A stretch of DNA of 64,000 nucleotides, from positions 124,001-188,000 of the forward strand of contig NZ_JASXSZ010000003.1 of the NCBI RefSeq assembly GCF_030315975.1, read 5' to 3'. The position numbers were made by a program, and so were the translations under genes. Position 1 is the stretch's first letter. Each line of letters starts with the position of its first letter. This DNA is from Microbacterium candidum. Lineage in GTDB: Bacteria > Actinomycetota > Actinomycetes > Actinomycetales > Microbacteriaceae. Shown here one piece after another: positions 7,610 to 16,209 of this stretch. Under the pieces are notes generated by a model. It ran no database searches, was not told where the DNA came from, and worked only from the letters and a program-made list of their open reading frames with translations.

Positions 7610-9670
7610 TCACATGTGCGCGGCGATGTACGAGTACTTGACGAACACCTCGGCGGCCAGTCCGGCCTCCTCGAGGACGCCCTGGACGGCCGTCAGCATG
7701 TACTTCGAGTCCCAGCCCATGTAGAGGAAGTGCGTCTCGTCGAGGCTGTCCCAGTGCCCGTTCCACGACTGCGCCTCGTAGATCGGCCCGCCGCGCCGGG
7801 CGCTGAACGTCTCGACATCGGCTCGCGAGTCGGCCCACAGGCGCTTGAAGACGCGGTTGAAGAGCGCCTTCACGTCGTGCACCTCCCAGTGCTCGCCGCG
7901 GTACTCGGTGTACTCGAACTCGCGGTGCCAGCCGCGCGGCCACCCGCGCCGGCGCACGGCGTCCAGGATGGGGGTGAGTCCGTCGTCGTCGATGCCGTCG
8001 ATCGCGGGGCGCACCCAGACCTCGACGAAGCGGTCGGTGAGGCGCGAGGTGCGCTCGGAGATCGCCGTCGTGCTCCAGGCCTCGGGCGTCGCCGCATCCC
8101 GCGTCGCCGCGATCCCGCTCCGGGCGAAGACGGACCGGACGGCCGGATAGGACTCCGCGAAGGCACGCTCCGCGAGCGGTGCCTCGAGGAGGACCAGGTT
8201 CCCGAGGGTCTGGGCGAGGGCGCGGTGGCTGTTCTGCTCGTCCTCGGTGTAGTCCGACCACGGGCGCGCGCCGTCGGCCGTCCACGTGTCGCCCGGAGCG
8301 AGGGGGAGGACGTACGCGAGTTCGAGGTCCGTCGCATCCGTCACGTCGCCGAGGCGCTCGAGGATGTAGGCAGGATGCGGCAGCTCGCCGTACTTGAGCG
8401 CCATGCGGACGCGCTCGTCGGACGGGGTGATGCGGGCGATCGCGCGCAGGAGCTCCACCGGGCCCTCCATACGGGCGCGGCACAGGCGCGCGACGATGCG
8501 CTCGTTCGGGATGCCGACGACCGTGCGCCGCAGCAGCAGCGACTGCACGACCTCGAGCAGGGCGATGAGCTCGTCCTTCGGGAGCGCCCCGCGGGCGTGA
8601 TCGCGGTAGCCGCGCATGACGAGGGGGTAGATGCCCCGCCCGAACGTGTTGACCCAACCGAGCTGGCGGGAGACCTCGCCATCCGCCTCCTGCGAGGGAT
8701 CGGACAGGATGCGATATGCCTCCGAGTACTCGCGCCACTCGGCGGCGTGTTCGCGCAGCCTCGCGAGGTCAAGGCGCGGGAACTCGTGCCGGAACGCCTC
8801 GTACACGCCGTGCTCGCCGGCGACAGCCACCTCGCGCCCGGTCTTCATCACGAGATAGTGCCGCCAGAACGGCCCGATCGCGTCGCCGGTGTTCCGCTCG
8901 ATCGGAAGCCAGTATTCGTCTTCGATCTCGCTCTGCTCCGCGTGCGAGAGGCCCATCAGCACGTAGTTGTGGATGAGCTCGTGGTCACGCAGGGGAGCGC
9001 CCGTCGAGTTGAGGCTCTCGAAGATCTGCTGCGCGTTCGCATCCATTCCGAGAGTGATCGAGACGTGCTCGAGCTTCTGCAGGCCGCGCCAGATCCGCGG
9101 GACCTCGTCGAGACCCACCTGGCTGCGGAAGAACGCGTAGTTGTCATCGAAGCGGGAGTCGCGCAGTGCGTCGGCGTCGTCGTGCAGGTCGAGGACGACG
9201 CTGCGGAAGATGTCGCCCCACTCGCGGTGCGGGCGCAGTTTCGTGCGGGTCGCATCATCGTGGACGAGCACGCGCGCCAGCTCCTCGGCCAGTCGGGCGT
9301 CGTGGTCTCGCACGGTGTGGTGGAGGGCCGCGATGAGCAGCATCAGCGTCGTGATGCGCTGCTGCCCGTCGATGAGGACGAGCTCGCTCGCTCCACTCGC
9401 CGCGCTCTCCGTGGACAGGATCGAACCGATGAAATGCGTGTGGGAATCGTCCGAGTCGCCGACGGCGCGGATGTCCGCGAGCAGCTGCTCGCACCCACCG
9501 ATGTCCCACCGATACTGCCGCTGGTAGACCGGGACGACGATGGTCCGGCGTCCGGCGGCGAGCCATCCGATCGTGTTGACAGCAGTCGCATCCACATTCG
9601 CAGCGCTCGTCACCGTTCGTTCGTCTCCCTGCTCGATGGCGTCGGCGGTGCCGCCGTTCGCGCCGGCCAC
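7610..9670 (-). CDS. DUF262 / DUF1524 (GmrSD-like) protein with altered nuclease motif
   Basis: 686 residues. The DUF262 half is clear: VYQRQYRW (48-55) and the ParB-like DGQQRITTL (101-109). In GmrSD-type modification-dependent restriction enzymes the DUF1524 half carries a His-Me-finger motif of the form EHxLPQ followed by LGNLxLL. Here the LGNLVLL part is present (489-495), but the first motif reads LAYVLPL, with Tyr453 where the nuclease histidine is expected. A further C-terminal domain of about 110 residues (from about 577) is rich in Trp and Tyr and not recognised. The gene stands alone. It could be a defence protein that acts without this nuclease site, or an inactivated one. The start is GTG 9670 with a GGGAG ribosome-binding site. 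Confidence 0.82.
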   Translation of the reverse strand: MAGANGGTADAIEQGDERTVTSAANVDATAVNTIGWLAAGRRTIVVPVYQRQYRWDIGGCEQLLADIRAVGDSDDSHTHFIGSILSTESAASGASELVLIDGQQRITTLMLLIAALHHTVRDHDARLAEELARVLVHDDATRTKLRPHREWGDIFRSVVLDLHDDADALRDSRFDDNYAFFRSQVGLDEVPRIWRGLQKLEHVSITLGMDANAQQIFESLNSTGAPLRDHELIHNYVLMGLSHAEQSEIEDEYWLPIERNTGDAIGPFWRHYLVMKTGREVAVAGEHGVYEAFRHEFPRLDLARLREHAAEWREYSEAYRILSDPSQEADGEVSRQLGWVNTFGRGIYPLVMRGYRDHARGALPKDELIALLEVVQSLLLRRTVVGIPNERIVARLCRARMEGPVELLRAIARITPSDERVRMALKYGELPHPAYILERLGDVTDATDLELAYVLPLAPGDTWTADGARPWSDYTEDEQNSHRALAQTLGNLVLLEAPLAERAFAESYPAVRSVFARSGIAATRDAATPEAWSTTAISERTSRLTDRFVEVWVRPAIDGIDDDGLTPILDAVRRRGWPRGWHREFEYTEYRGEHWEVHDVKALFNRVFKRLWADSRADVETFSARRGGPIYEAQSWNGHWDSLDETHFLYMGWDSKYMLTAVQGVLEEAGLAAEVFVKYSYIAAHM

Positions 9671-9759
9671 ACCGTCTCCCAGTCTATTCGGCCCCCCTTC
9701 ACGGCCGACCGGAGGGGCCGTGATTATTCACGGCCCGTCTCCCGGGGGGTCGAATGGCA

Positions 9760-9778
9760 CTGGGATAGGCTTGCCTTA
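9760..9778 (-). promoter_or_regulatory. Candidate DtxR/IdeR iron box
   Basis: Read on the minus strand, this 19-mer matches the DtxR consensus TWAGGTWAGSCTWACCTWA at 15 of 19 positions (mismatches at 6, 14, 17 and 19). It overlaps a plus-strand -10-like TAGGCT (9766-9771) and ends 50 bases before the start of the oxygenase-like gene, the right place for iron-dependent repression. The match was made by eye. Confidence 0.5.
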
Positions 9779-9828
9779 CCCGGGGCTTGTAAAAACTTCG
9801 CTCGCCCCCGACGAAAGGTGATGTTCCC

Positions 9829-10602
9829 ATGGGTTACATCAAGTCCGCAGCGCTCGAGGAGACCGGTTACGTCGTCCTCGACAGCTACAACCAGGAGCTC
9901 GACCCCCAGGAGTGGCTCGACATCGAGTACAACGACTGGAAGTCCTCGGGCGACACGCGTTTCGCGCCGCTGGCCAGCGCCTTCGGTGAGATCGAGTGCA
10001 ACGGCTTCTGGAACCACAAGCCGCCGCGCACGGACAAGGACGGCGTCTGGATCCCGTCGCAGGTCGAGAAGGCCCCGAACCTGACGCGTCGCGCGCAGGA
10101 GCCGGGCGCGAACGTCGGCCGCTGCCGCGTCATCGAGCTGCAGCCCAACACCTATGGCGACTGCCTGTACAACCTGCACCAGGACGACAACAACCGCCTG
10201 AACCCGGACGGAACCGGCTGGGTCGTCCGCGGCTTCTTCAACCTGACGGATGACAAGGACAGCTACTTCGTCCTGCGCGAGAACCGTACGGACCCGGCGG
10301 GCGAGGTCCGCATCGCGCTCCCGGCTGGAGCACAGCTGATCGTCGACACGCAGCGCCTGTGGCACGCAGCGACGCACCCCGGTCCCGACCCGCGCTACTG
10401 CCTCATCACCTCGTGGACGTCCGGCCCCGAGCTCGACGCCTACATCGAGAAGTACAACGGCGTGAACCGCGTCGAGAACTACCCGGTCGCGCAGGAGATC
10501 CTGGATGCCGGCTACGCCGAGCAGGCGCGGAAGGATGCGGCGCGTGCCGCGTACTACGCGGCCAAGGGCCAGGCCGAGGTCCTCGCGATGAGCGAGGCCT
10601 GA
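9829..10602 (+). CDS. Unrecognised protein with Fe(II)/2-oxoglutarate oxygenase-like triad
   Basis: 257 residues; I do not recognise the family. The central part shows a pattern like the facial triad of Fe(II)/2-oxoglutarate oxygenases: HQD (His117, Asp119), a beta-rich stretch, LWH (His179) and Arg189 ten residues later where the 2-oxoglutarate-binding arginine normally sits. The C-terminus (215-257) is an Ala-rich helix. There is no signal peptide or membrane segment, so it should be cytoplasmic. A candidate iron box lies in its promoter, which would suit an iron-dependent enzyme or one made under iron limitation. It is monocistronic with a strong terminator. Any substrate is unknown. Confidence 0.6.
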   Translation: MGYIKSAALEETGYVVLDSYNQELDPQEWLDIEYNDWKSSGDTRFAPLASAFGEIECNGFWNHKPPRTDKDGVWIPSQVEKAPNLTRRAQEPGANVGRCRVIELQPNTYGDCLYNLHQDDNNRLNPDGTGWVVRGFFNLTDDKDSYFVLRENRTDPAGEVRIALPAGAQLIVDTQRLWHAATHPGPDPRYCLITSWTSGPELDAYIEKYNGVNRVENYPVAQEILDAGYAEQARKDAARAAYYAAKGQAEVLAMSEA

Positions 10603-10620
10603 GCCTCCCCACACGCGAAA

Positions 10621-10652
10621 CGGCGGCCCCGGTCTTTCGACCGGGGCCGCCG
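10621..10652. terminator. Bidirectional terminator between convergent genes
   Basis: 14-bp arms CGGCGGCCCCGGTC (10621-10634) and GACCGGGGCCGCCG (10639-10652) pair perfectly around a TTTC loop. It lies between the oxygenase-like gene and the convergent S53 peptidase gene and can stop transcription from both sides. Confidence 0.8.
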
Positions 10653-10669
10653 TGCTGTGCGATGCAGGA

Positions 10670-12619
10670 CTACTTCATCAGCCACCCGGCGCGGACACTG
10701 CCCCAGCCGGTCTCGTCGTCCCAGCCGGTGTGGACGCGCAGCGACTGGTTGTTCGTGTCGAAGATGCGGACCGAGTACACGTACCCGCTCTTGGCGTCGG
10801 TGCCGTCGACGTAATCGACGCGTACCTCCGCCGCGGCCATCCCGGCACCGGTGACGTCGGCGAACCCGGAGTGGTCCGCGTAGATCAGCGGGTTCAGCAG
10901 GCCGAGGCCGACGCGTACGTTGTTCGGCATGCCGCTGTTCTGCACTTTGATCGCAGTGGCACCCGCGAAAAGCGGCGCCGCGACGCTCGTGCCACCGATG
11001 CGGTACGTGTCGTACGAGACACCCTCGGGGAACGCCTGAGTCTGCCCCACGAGCATGCCGGTGTTCGGGTCGGCGAGCATCGACACATCCGGGACCGCCC
11101 GGCCGTTGTTCGGGCTCTTGATGCCGGCGTCGATCTGGTACTGCGGCTCGGGGATGTGCGTCGAGTATCCGCCGCCACCGCCGGACTGGAATTTGGCCGT
11201 CTGCGTCCAGACGCCCTTCTCCAGCGTCCACTTCTCCGTCTGCCATCCGGTCTCGGCCGTGATGGCACCGCCCTTGATCTCGGTGGAGGTCCCACCGACC
11301 GCGGTGACATACGGGTCGGACGCCGGGTAGTCCGTCTGCGGGGTGCCGAGCACGGTGGCGTCGTCGCCGGCGTCACCGGACGAGAAGACGTAGCTGATGC
11401 CCACAGCAGCTCCGCGCAGGAACGCGGTCTCGTACGCGAGCTGCAGGTCGCCGTCGACGGCGTCGCCGGTCCCGCCCCACGAGTTCGAGACGACGCTGGC
11501 GACGCCCTCCGAATTGATGCGCGCGAACGCGTCGAGGAACCCGCGGTCGTTGCACGTGGACGCCGCGTAGTACCGGACGTTCGCCGCCGGCGCCATCGCG
11601 TGCACAGCCTCGACGTCGAGCGTCTCCTCGCCGTACCAGCCGGACGCGTCGCACTGGCGCTTGCCCGTGTTCACCTGGTTGAACGCGTTCGGCAGGCTCT
11701 GGCTGAACTGGCCGTTGCGGTCGTCGAAGGCGGGGTCGTGCAGGGTGGTCGCGTATCGGTTCGCATCGGACTCGACCGTCGGCGAGGCGAACGCGTCGAC
11801 GATCGCGACGGTCACGCCCGCGCCGTTCGACGTCGACGCCAGGTTGCCCTCATACGCGTTCCGCAGCTGAGGGCCGGTGTAGCCGCACGGCGACAGCGGG
11901 AGCGGCGCAGTGCTGTTCTGGAAGGTGGGGAGCACCGTGCCGTCGGGCATCTGGGCGGTCTGATCGAGCGCCCCGAAGTCGGGTGCCGAGCACACCTGCG
12001 GGTTGCGGAACCCCGGGGAGGCGGGCGAGGGCTTCTGGGTCCCCGGCGCGATCGTGGACGCGGACGTGTCGAGTCCGCTCACGGCGAGCACCTGGTCGGC
12101 GACCGATGCCGGCGCGTGCAGGTCGCCCGTCGGCGCCTGGACGCTCTGGCCGTCGTGCGAGTAGTTCGCGATCGCGGTGCCGAAGGCCTTCGTCGCACCG
12201 GCGACCGTGCCGGTGATGTCGACGTATTGCCCGGCGGTGTCCACCGCTGAGACCGTCAGGCCCGCACCGGCCAGCCACGCGCGTACCGCGTCGACGGTCG
12301 CCGCTGACGCGTCGAACTGCGCATGCACCTGGGCAGGAGTGAGGAACCTGTGGTAACTGCTCGAGCCGGGCGTGGAGACGGCGTTCGCGACGGCCGACAG
12401 CGCGGCCATGCCGCCGCGCGGAGCGAGGTAGACCCGCGCCTGCACCGCGGCGGATGCGGCTGCGGTGCCGGTCTGCGTGCCGTGGCTGAGCCAGCCGGGC
12501 GCGGAATGCGGAATGGCCTTCTCGGTGTTCGGGGCGGCATTGGCCGCGACGGGACCGGCGAGAGCGGCGACAGCGGCGGTGACCGCGATGACTGCCCCTC
12601 CTACCATGCGTGCGCGCAT
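10670..12619 (-). CDS. Secreted S53 family serine-carboxyl peptidase (sedolisin/kumamolisin type)
   Basis: 649 residues. A signal peptide (residues 1-29, cleavage near ANA-AP) is followed by the pro-kumamolisin activation domain (about 35-185) and a catalytic domain from about 240. The triad residues fit the family: Glu331 and Asp335 in GEETLDVE, Asp416 in SSGDAG and Ser545 in GGTSVAAP. Sedolisins are exported as zymogens and self-activate at acid pH, so this is likely an extracellular nutrient-acquiring protease. It is monocistronic, divergent from DUF3145 and terminated by the shared hairpin at 10621-10652. The length is within the usual family range. Confidence 0.95.
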   Translation of the reverse strand: MRARMVGGAVIAVTAAVAALAGPVAANAAPNTEKAIPHSAPGWLSHGTQTGTAAASAAVQARVYLAPRGGMAALSAVANAVSTPGSSSYHRFLTPAQVHAQFDASAATVDAVRAWLAGAGLTVSAVDTAGQYVDITGTVAGATKAFGTAIANYSHDGQSVQAPTGDLHAPASVADQVLAVSGLDTSASTIAPGTQKPSPASPGFRNPQVCSAPDFGALDQTAQMPDGTVLPTFQNSTAPLPLSPCGYTGPQLRNAYEGNLASTSNGAGVTVAIVDAFASPTVESDANRYATTLHDPAFDDRNGQFSQSLPNAFNQVNTGKRQCDASGWYGEETLDVEAVHAMAPAANVRYYAASTCNDRGFLDAFARINSEGVASVVSNSWGGTGDAVDGDLQLAYETAFLRGAAVGISYVFSSGDAGDDATVLGTPQTDYPASDPYVTAVGGTSTEIKGGAITAETGWQTEKWTLEKGVWTQTAKFQSGGGGGYSTHIPEPQYQIDAGIKSPNNGRAVPDVSMLADPNTGMLVGQTQAFPEGVSYDTYRIGGTSVAAPLFAGATAIKVQNSGMPNNVRVGLGLLNPLIYADHSGFADVTGAGMAAAEVRVDYVDGTDAKSGYVYSVRIFDTNNQSLRVHTGWDDETGWGSVRAGWLMK

Positions 12620-12750
12620 GCAGGATCCTCCTGTTGTGACGTTGATCGCGGCCGGGTAGCCGCGACGAGTGCGACGCTACGCCCGGCAGTGCTGACTCAT
12701 TCGGGAGTCTCGGCAATTCCATAAGAAGGCACGCCGAACGAATGACAGTG

Positions 12751-12780
12751 TTGTGATTTCCCCTGATTCTGGGCCATAAT
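12751..12780 (+). promoter_or_regulatory. Promoter of the DUF3145 gene
   Basis: TTGTGA (12751-12756) and CATAAT (12775-12780) are separated by 18 bases, close to the sigma-70/SigA consensus. The predicted transcript starts near 12787 and has a roughly 70-base leader containing GGGGAGAG before the ATG. Confidence 0.6.
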
Positions 12781-12855
12781 GGCGGCGAGAACCGAACAGC
12801 CGTGCAGCTCCGGTCAGGTCGTAGGGGAAGACGTACCTGACGAAGGGGAGAGAAC

Positions 12856-13359
12856 ATGGCGACCACAGCGGCGCGCGGCGTGATCTTCATACACTCCGCG
12901 CCACGAGCGTTGTGCCCCCACCTCGAGTGGGCGGTCGGACGCGTCCTCGGGCGCGGCACGAGCTTCGACTGGGCCGATCAGCCGGTCCTCTCCGGGAGCC
13001 GACGTGCGGAGTTCTACTGGGAGGGCGCGGTCGGCACCGGGGCTGCCCTGTCGACGGCGATCCGTGGCTGGGAGCACCTGCGGTTCGAGGTCACGGAAGA
13101 TCCCACTCCGCGCAGCGACGGAGGCCGTTGGCTGCACACGCCAGGGCTCGGCATCCACTATGCCCAGACCGACACGGCGGGCAACGTGGTCATCGGCGAG
13201 GATCGCATCCGCTACGCGATGGAGGTCGCCGCCGGCGACATGCGCGAATTGCAGCGCGAGCTGGATGTGGCGCTCGGCGCCGCCTGGGACGAGGAGCTCG
13301 AGCCGTTCCGCCACGCGGGGGACGACGCCCCCGTCGTGTGGCTCCACAAGGTGGGCTGA
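12856..13359 (+). CDS. DUF3145 domain-containing protein
   Basis: 167 residues covering the whole length of DUF3145, an actinobacterial family of unknown function. Conserved features include the N-terminal GVIFIHSAPRALCPHLEWA and a tryptophan-rich core. No catalytic motif is evident and there is no membrane segment. The ATG is preceded by GGGGAGAGAAC. It is convergent with the fatty-acid synthesis block across a terminator. Presence of this family is itself a marker for actinobacteria. Confidence 0.9.
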   Translation: MATTAARGVIFIHSAPRALCPHLEWAVGRVLGRGTSFDWADQPVLSGSRRAEFYWEGAVGTGAALSTAIRGWEHLRFEVTEDPTPRSDGGRWLHTPGLGIHYAQTDTAGNVVIGEDRIRYAMEVAAGDMRELQRELDVALGAAWDEELEPFRHAGDDAPVVWLHKVG

Positions 13360-13484
13360 GCACACCCATAGCGAATGTGAAGCCACCGAGAGAAGGATTC
13401 AGGCAGGTAGAGGCGCCATTACCGGCGGTCGGAGGACGACATTCCCGGAAGCCGGAAACGCGTATCACCTGCCTGACACGGAGA

Positions 13485-13510
13485 AAGCCCCCGGGGAATC
13501 CCGGGGGCTT
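13485..13510. terminator. Bidirectional terminator between DUF3145 and fabF
   Basis: 11-bp arms AAGCCCCCGGG (13485-13495) and CCCGGGGGCTT (13500-13510) with a GAAT loop; the plus strand continues into CTTCTTTCC. It ends DUF3145 transcription and, from the other side, the fab operon. Confidence 0.85.
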
Positions 13511-13533
13511 CTTCTTTCCGTTCCGACGCCGGC

Positions 13534-14772
13534 TCAGACGGAGGTGAACGCGGCGACCGCGTTGTGCCCGCCGAAGCCGAACGAGTTGCTGATCGCGAGC
13601 TGCTCGCCGGCGCCGAGGTCCTGCGCGGTGCCCGAGACGCGGAACGGGACCTCCGGGTCCTGCGTCGTGATGTTGATGGTCGGCGGCGCCTTGCGGTCGC
13701 GGAGGGCGAGGACCGTGAAGATCGCCTCCAGCGCGCCCGTGCCGCCGAGGAGGTGCCCGGTGGATGCCTTCGTCGCCGAGACCGGGATCTCGTCGATGCG
13801 CGATCCGAACACGGCCTTCAGCGCCTGGTACTCATTGGGGTCGCCGACGGGGGTCGAGGTGGCGTGCGCGTTGATGTGGGTGACGTCGTCGGGTGACGCA
13901 TCCGCCATCGCGAGGGCGAGTTTGACCGCGCGCGCGGCGCCCCGGCCCTCGGGGTCGTTGGCCGTGATGTGGTACGAGTCGGCAGTGACGCCGCCGCCGA
14001 CGACGGCCGCGTAGATCTTCGCGCCACGGGCGCGCGCGTGCTCCTCGGTCTCGAGGATCAGAACGCCGGCGCCCTCGCCCATGACGAACCCGTCGCGGTC
14101 GACGCTCGTGGGCCGTGAGGCGGTGGCCGGGTCGTCGTTGCGCTTGGACAGCGCCTGCATGGAGGAGAAGGAGGCGAGCGTGACCGGGTGGATGGCGGAC
14201 TCGGTGCCGCCCGCGATCACGACGTCGGCGAGGCCCGCGCGCAGGTGCTCGACCGCGTTGACGATCGACTCCGTGCTCGAGGCGCACGCGCTTGCCACGG
14301 TGCGCGCGAAGGCGCGCGCACCGAAGTGCAGTGACAGGTTGCCGGCCGCCGCGTTCGGCATGAGCATCGGCACCGTCATCGGCATGACGCGGCGCGGCCC
14401 CTTCTCGCGGAGCGCGTCCCACGCGTCCAGCATCGTCCACAGGCCGCCGATGCCGGTCGCGAAGTCGACACCGAGTCGCTCGGGGTCGACTTCGGGGCTG
14501 CCCGCATCCGCCCACGCCTCGAGTGCCGCGACCATCGCGAACTGCGAGGACGGGTCGAGGCGCTTCGCCATCGGGCGCTCGAGGACCGTGTCAGGTCGGA
14601 CGATGGCCTCGGCGGCGAAGGTGACGGGCAGCTGATACTGCTCCACCCAGTCGTACTCGAGAGTGCGGGTGCCGGAGGCGCCGCCGAGCAGGGCGGACCA
14701 GCTGTCGGGGGCGGTGCCGCCGATGGGCGACGACGCTCCGATTCCGGTGACGACGATGCGGGACGTGCTCAT
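13534..14772 (-). CDS. fabF: Beta-ketoacyl-ACP synthase II (FabF)
   Basis: 412 residues from MSTSRIVVTG, the usual start for this family. The frame is open further upstream but that stretch holds intergenic hairpins. The Cys-His-His triad is intact: Cys163 in TVASACASS, one His in NAHATSTPVGDP and another in KASTGHLLGG. The enzyme condenses malonyl-ACP with acyl-ACP in type II fatty-acid elongation. It is the last gene of the fabD-fabH-acpP-fabF operon, separated from acpP by about 110 bases containing two hairpins, so its expression may be tuned separately. Confidence 0.96.
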   Translation of the reverse strand: MSTSRIVVTGIGASSPIGGTAPDSWSALLGGASGTRTLEYDWVEQYQLPVTFAAEAIVRPDTVLERPMAKRLDPSSQFAMVAALEAWADAGSPEVDPERLGVDFATGIGGLWTMLDAWDALREKGPRRVMPMTVPMLMPNAAAGNLSLHFGARAFARTVASACASSTESIVNAVEHLRAGLADVVIAGGTESAIHPVTLASFSSMQALSKRNDDPATASRPTSVDRDGFVMGEGAGVLILETEEHARARGAKIYAAVVGGGVTADSYHITANDPEGRGAARAVKLALAMADASPDDVTHINAHATSTPVGDPNEYQALKAVFGSRIDEIPVSATKASTGHLLGGTGALEAIFTVLALRDRKAPPTINITTQDPEVPFRVSGTAQDLGAGEQLAISNSFGFGGHNAVAAFTSV

Positions 14773-14809
14773 GGGTATGAAGATCCTCGGGTCGGAGGCG
14801 GGTGATTGG

Positions 14810-14874
14810 GGGTGGGGGCCGAAGCCCCCACCCGGGCCCGCGGAGCGAGCCGGGGGTGTGGGGCGGAGCCCCAC
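14810..14874. repeat. Two GC-rich hairpins between acpP and fabF
   Basis: The first has arms GGGTGGGGGC (14810-14819) and GCCCCCACCC (14824-14833) around CGAA. The second has GTGGGGC (14858-14864) and GCCCCAC (14868-14874) around GGA. They lie inside the operon, so they may act as an mRNA processing or attenuation element or be a short dispersed repeat; neither is followed by a T-run. Confidence 0.55.
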
Positions 14875-14883
14875 TGAGTACCG

Positions 14884-15132
14884 TTACGCCTGGTTCGAGA
14901 CGATGTAGGTGACGGCGTCGCCGACGGTCTTGAGGTTCTTGACCTCGTCGTCGGGGATGGTGACCCCGAACTTCTCCTCGGCGTTGACGACGATCGTCAT
15001 CATCGAGATCGAGTCGATGTCGAGGTCGTCGGTGAACGACTTCTCGAGCTGGACGTCCTCGACCGCGACACCGGTCTCGTCGTTGACCAGCTCGGCGAGG
15101 CCGGCGAGGACGTCATCGGTGGTGAATGCCAT
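14884..15132 (-). CDS. acpP: Acyl carrier protein
   Basis: 82 residues, acidic, with the phosphopantetheine attachment serine Ser41 in DLDIDSISMM. It carries growing acyl chains during fatty-acid synthesis. The ATG at 15132 has a strong ribosome-binding site (AAGGAGAAACCC). It lies between fabH and fabF in the classical actinobacterial order. Length and motif are normal for the housekeeping ACP. Confidence 0.97.
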   Translation of the reverse strand: MAFTTDDVLAGLAELVNDETGVAVEDVQLEKSFTDDLDIDSISMMTIVVNAEEKFGVTIPDDEVKNLKTVGDAVTYIVSNQA

Positions 15133-15207
15133 GGGTTTCTCCTTGTTCTCAGGGGATCTGGGGCCTGCGGCAGGCCGCTGTTCAGTCTAGGGTCGAGCGT
15201 CCCGCGC

Positions 15208-16209
15208 TCACGGGAGTACGACGACCTGGGCGCCGAAGACGAGCCCGGCGCCGAACCCGATCTGCAGGGCGAGTCCGCCGCTGAGCTCGGGATGCTCCTC
15301 GAGCAGGCGGTGGGTCGCGAGCGGGATGGACGCGGCAGAGGTGTTGCCCGTCGTCTCGATGTCACGTCCGATCACGACCGAGTCAGGGAGCTTCAGCTGC
15401 TTGGCGAACTCGTCGATGATGCGCATGTTCGCCTGGTGCGGGATGAAGGCGGCGAGATCGGATGCCTCGATCCCCGCGGCGTCGAGCGCCTGACGGGCGA
15501 CCTTGGCCATCTCCCACACCGCCCAGCGGAAGACCGCCGGCCCCTCCTGACGCAGCGTCGGCCACGGGGCCTTGCCGTCGCGGAACTCGACGAGCGTGTG
15601 GTTCATGCCGACGACGTCGGCCTTCGAGCCGTCCGAACCCCACACCGTGGGGCCGATGCCGGGTGTGTCGCTCGGACCGACGACGGCAGCTCCCGCGCCG
15701 TCGCCGAGGAGGAACGAGATGCTGCGGTCGGTCGGGTCCACGACGTCGCTGAGCTTCTCCGCGCCGACGACGACCGCGTAGTGGGCAACGCCGCCGCGGA
15801 TGAGCGCGTCGGCCTGCGCGACGGCGTATGCGAAGCCTGCGCACGCCGCGTTGACGTCGTACGCGGCCGCCGGGTTCGCGCCGATGCGATCGGCGACGAT
15901 CGCCGACACCGACGGCGTCTGCTTCGGATTGCTGATCGTGGCGACGATCACGGCGTCGATGAGCGACGGGTCGACACCCGAGCGCTCGACGGCCTCGCGG
16001 GCGGCATCCGAGGCGAGGTCGACGGCGGTCGTCTCGTAGTTCGCGCGAACGCGCGTGACGATCCCGGTGCGCTGGCGGATCCACTCGTCGCTGGAGTCGA
16101 TCGGGCCGATCAGATCGTCGTTCGGGATGAAGTTCTCACCGCGGGCGGCGCCATAGGCATAGATGCGGGTGTGCGCGGGGCCGTGGGGCTGGTTGAGGGT
16201 GGCGGTCAT
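15208..16209 (-). CDS. fabH: Beta-ketoacyl-ACP synthase III (FabH)
   Basis: 333 residues. The catalytic Cys lies in DVNAACAGFAYA, and the C-terminal His and Asn of the triad lie in IPHQANMRII and ETTGNTSAAS. It initiates fatty-acid chains by condensing an acyl-CoA primer with malonyl-ACP; in relatives with branched lipids the primer is a branched acyl-CoA. Its ATG overlaps the fabD stop by four bases (ATGA), showing translational coupling. The frame continues upstream into fabD, but that is not coding for FabH. Confidence 0.96.
   Translation of the reverse strand: MTATLNQPHGPAHTRIYAYGAARGENFIPNDDLIGPIDSSDEWIRQRTGIVTRVRANYETTAVDLASDAAREAVERSGVDPSLIDAVIVATISNPKQTPSVSAIVADRIGANPAAAYDVNAACAGFAYAVAQADALIRGGVAHYAVVVGAEKLSDVVDPTDRSISFLLGDGAGAAVVGPSDTPGIGPTVWGSDGSKADVVGMNHTLVEFRDGKAPWPTLRQEGPAVFRWAVWEMAKVARQALDAAGIEASDLAAFIPHQANMRIIDEFAKQLKLPDSVVIGRDIETTGNTSAASIPLATHRLLEEHPELSGGLALQIGFGAGLVFGAQVVVLP

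Noticed and set aside
7504..9670. DUF262 gene as cargo of an island integrated in the tRNA
   Set aside because: I saw no repeat of the tRNA 3' end, no integrase, and no composition break.
14773..14874. 34-residue N-terminal extension of FabF
   Set aside because: It covers the two intergenic hairpins and does not resemble any ketosynthase N-terminus; ATG 14772 matches the family.
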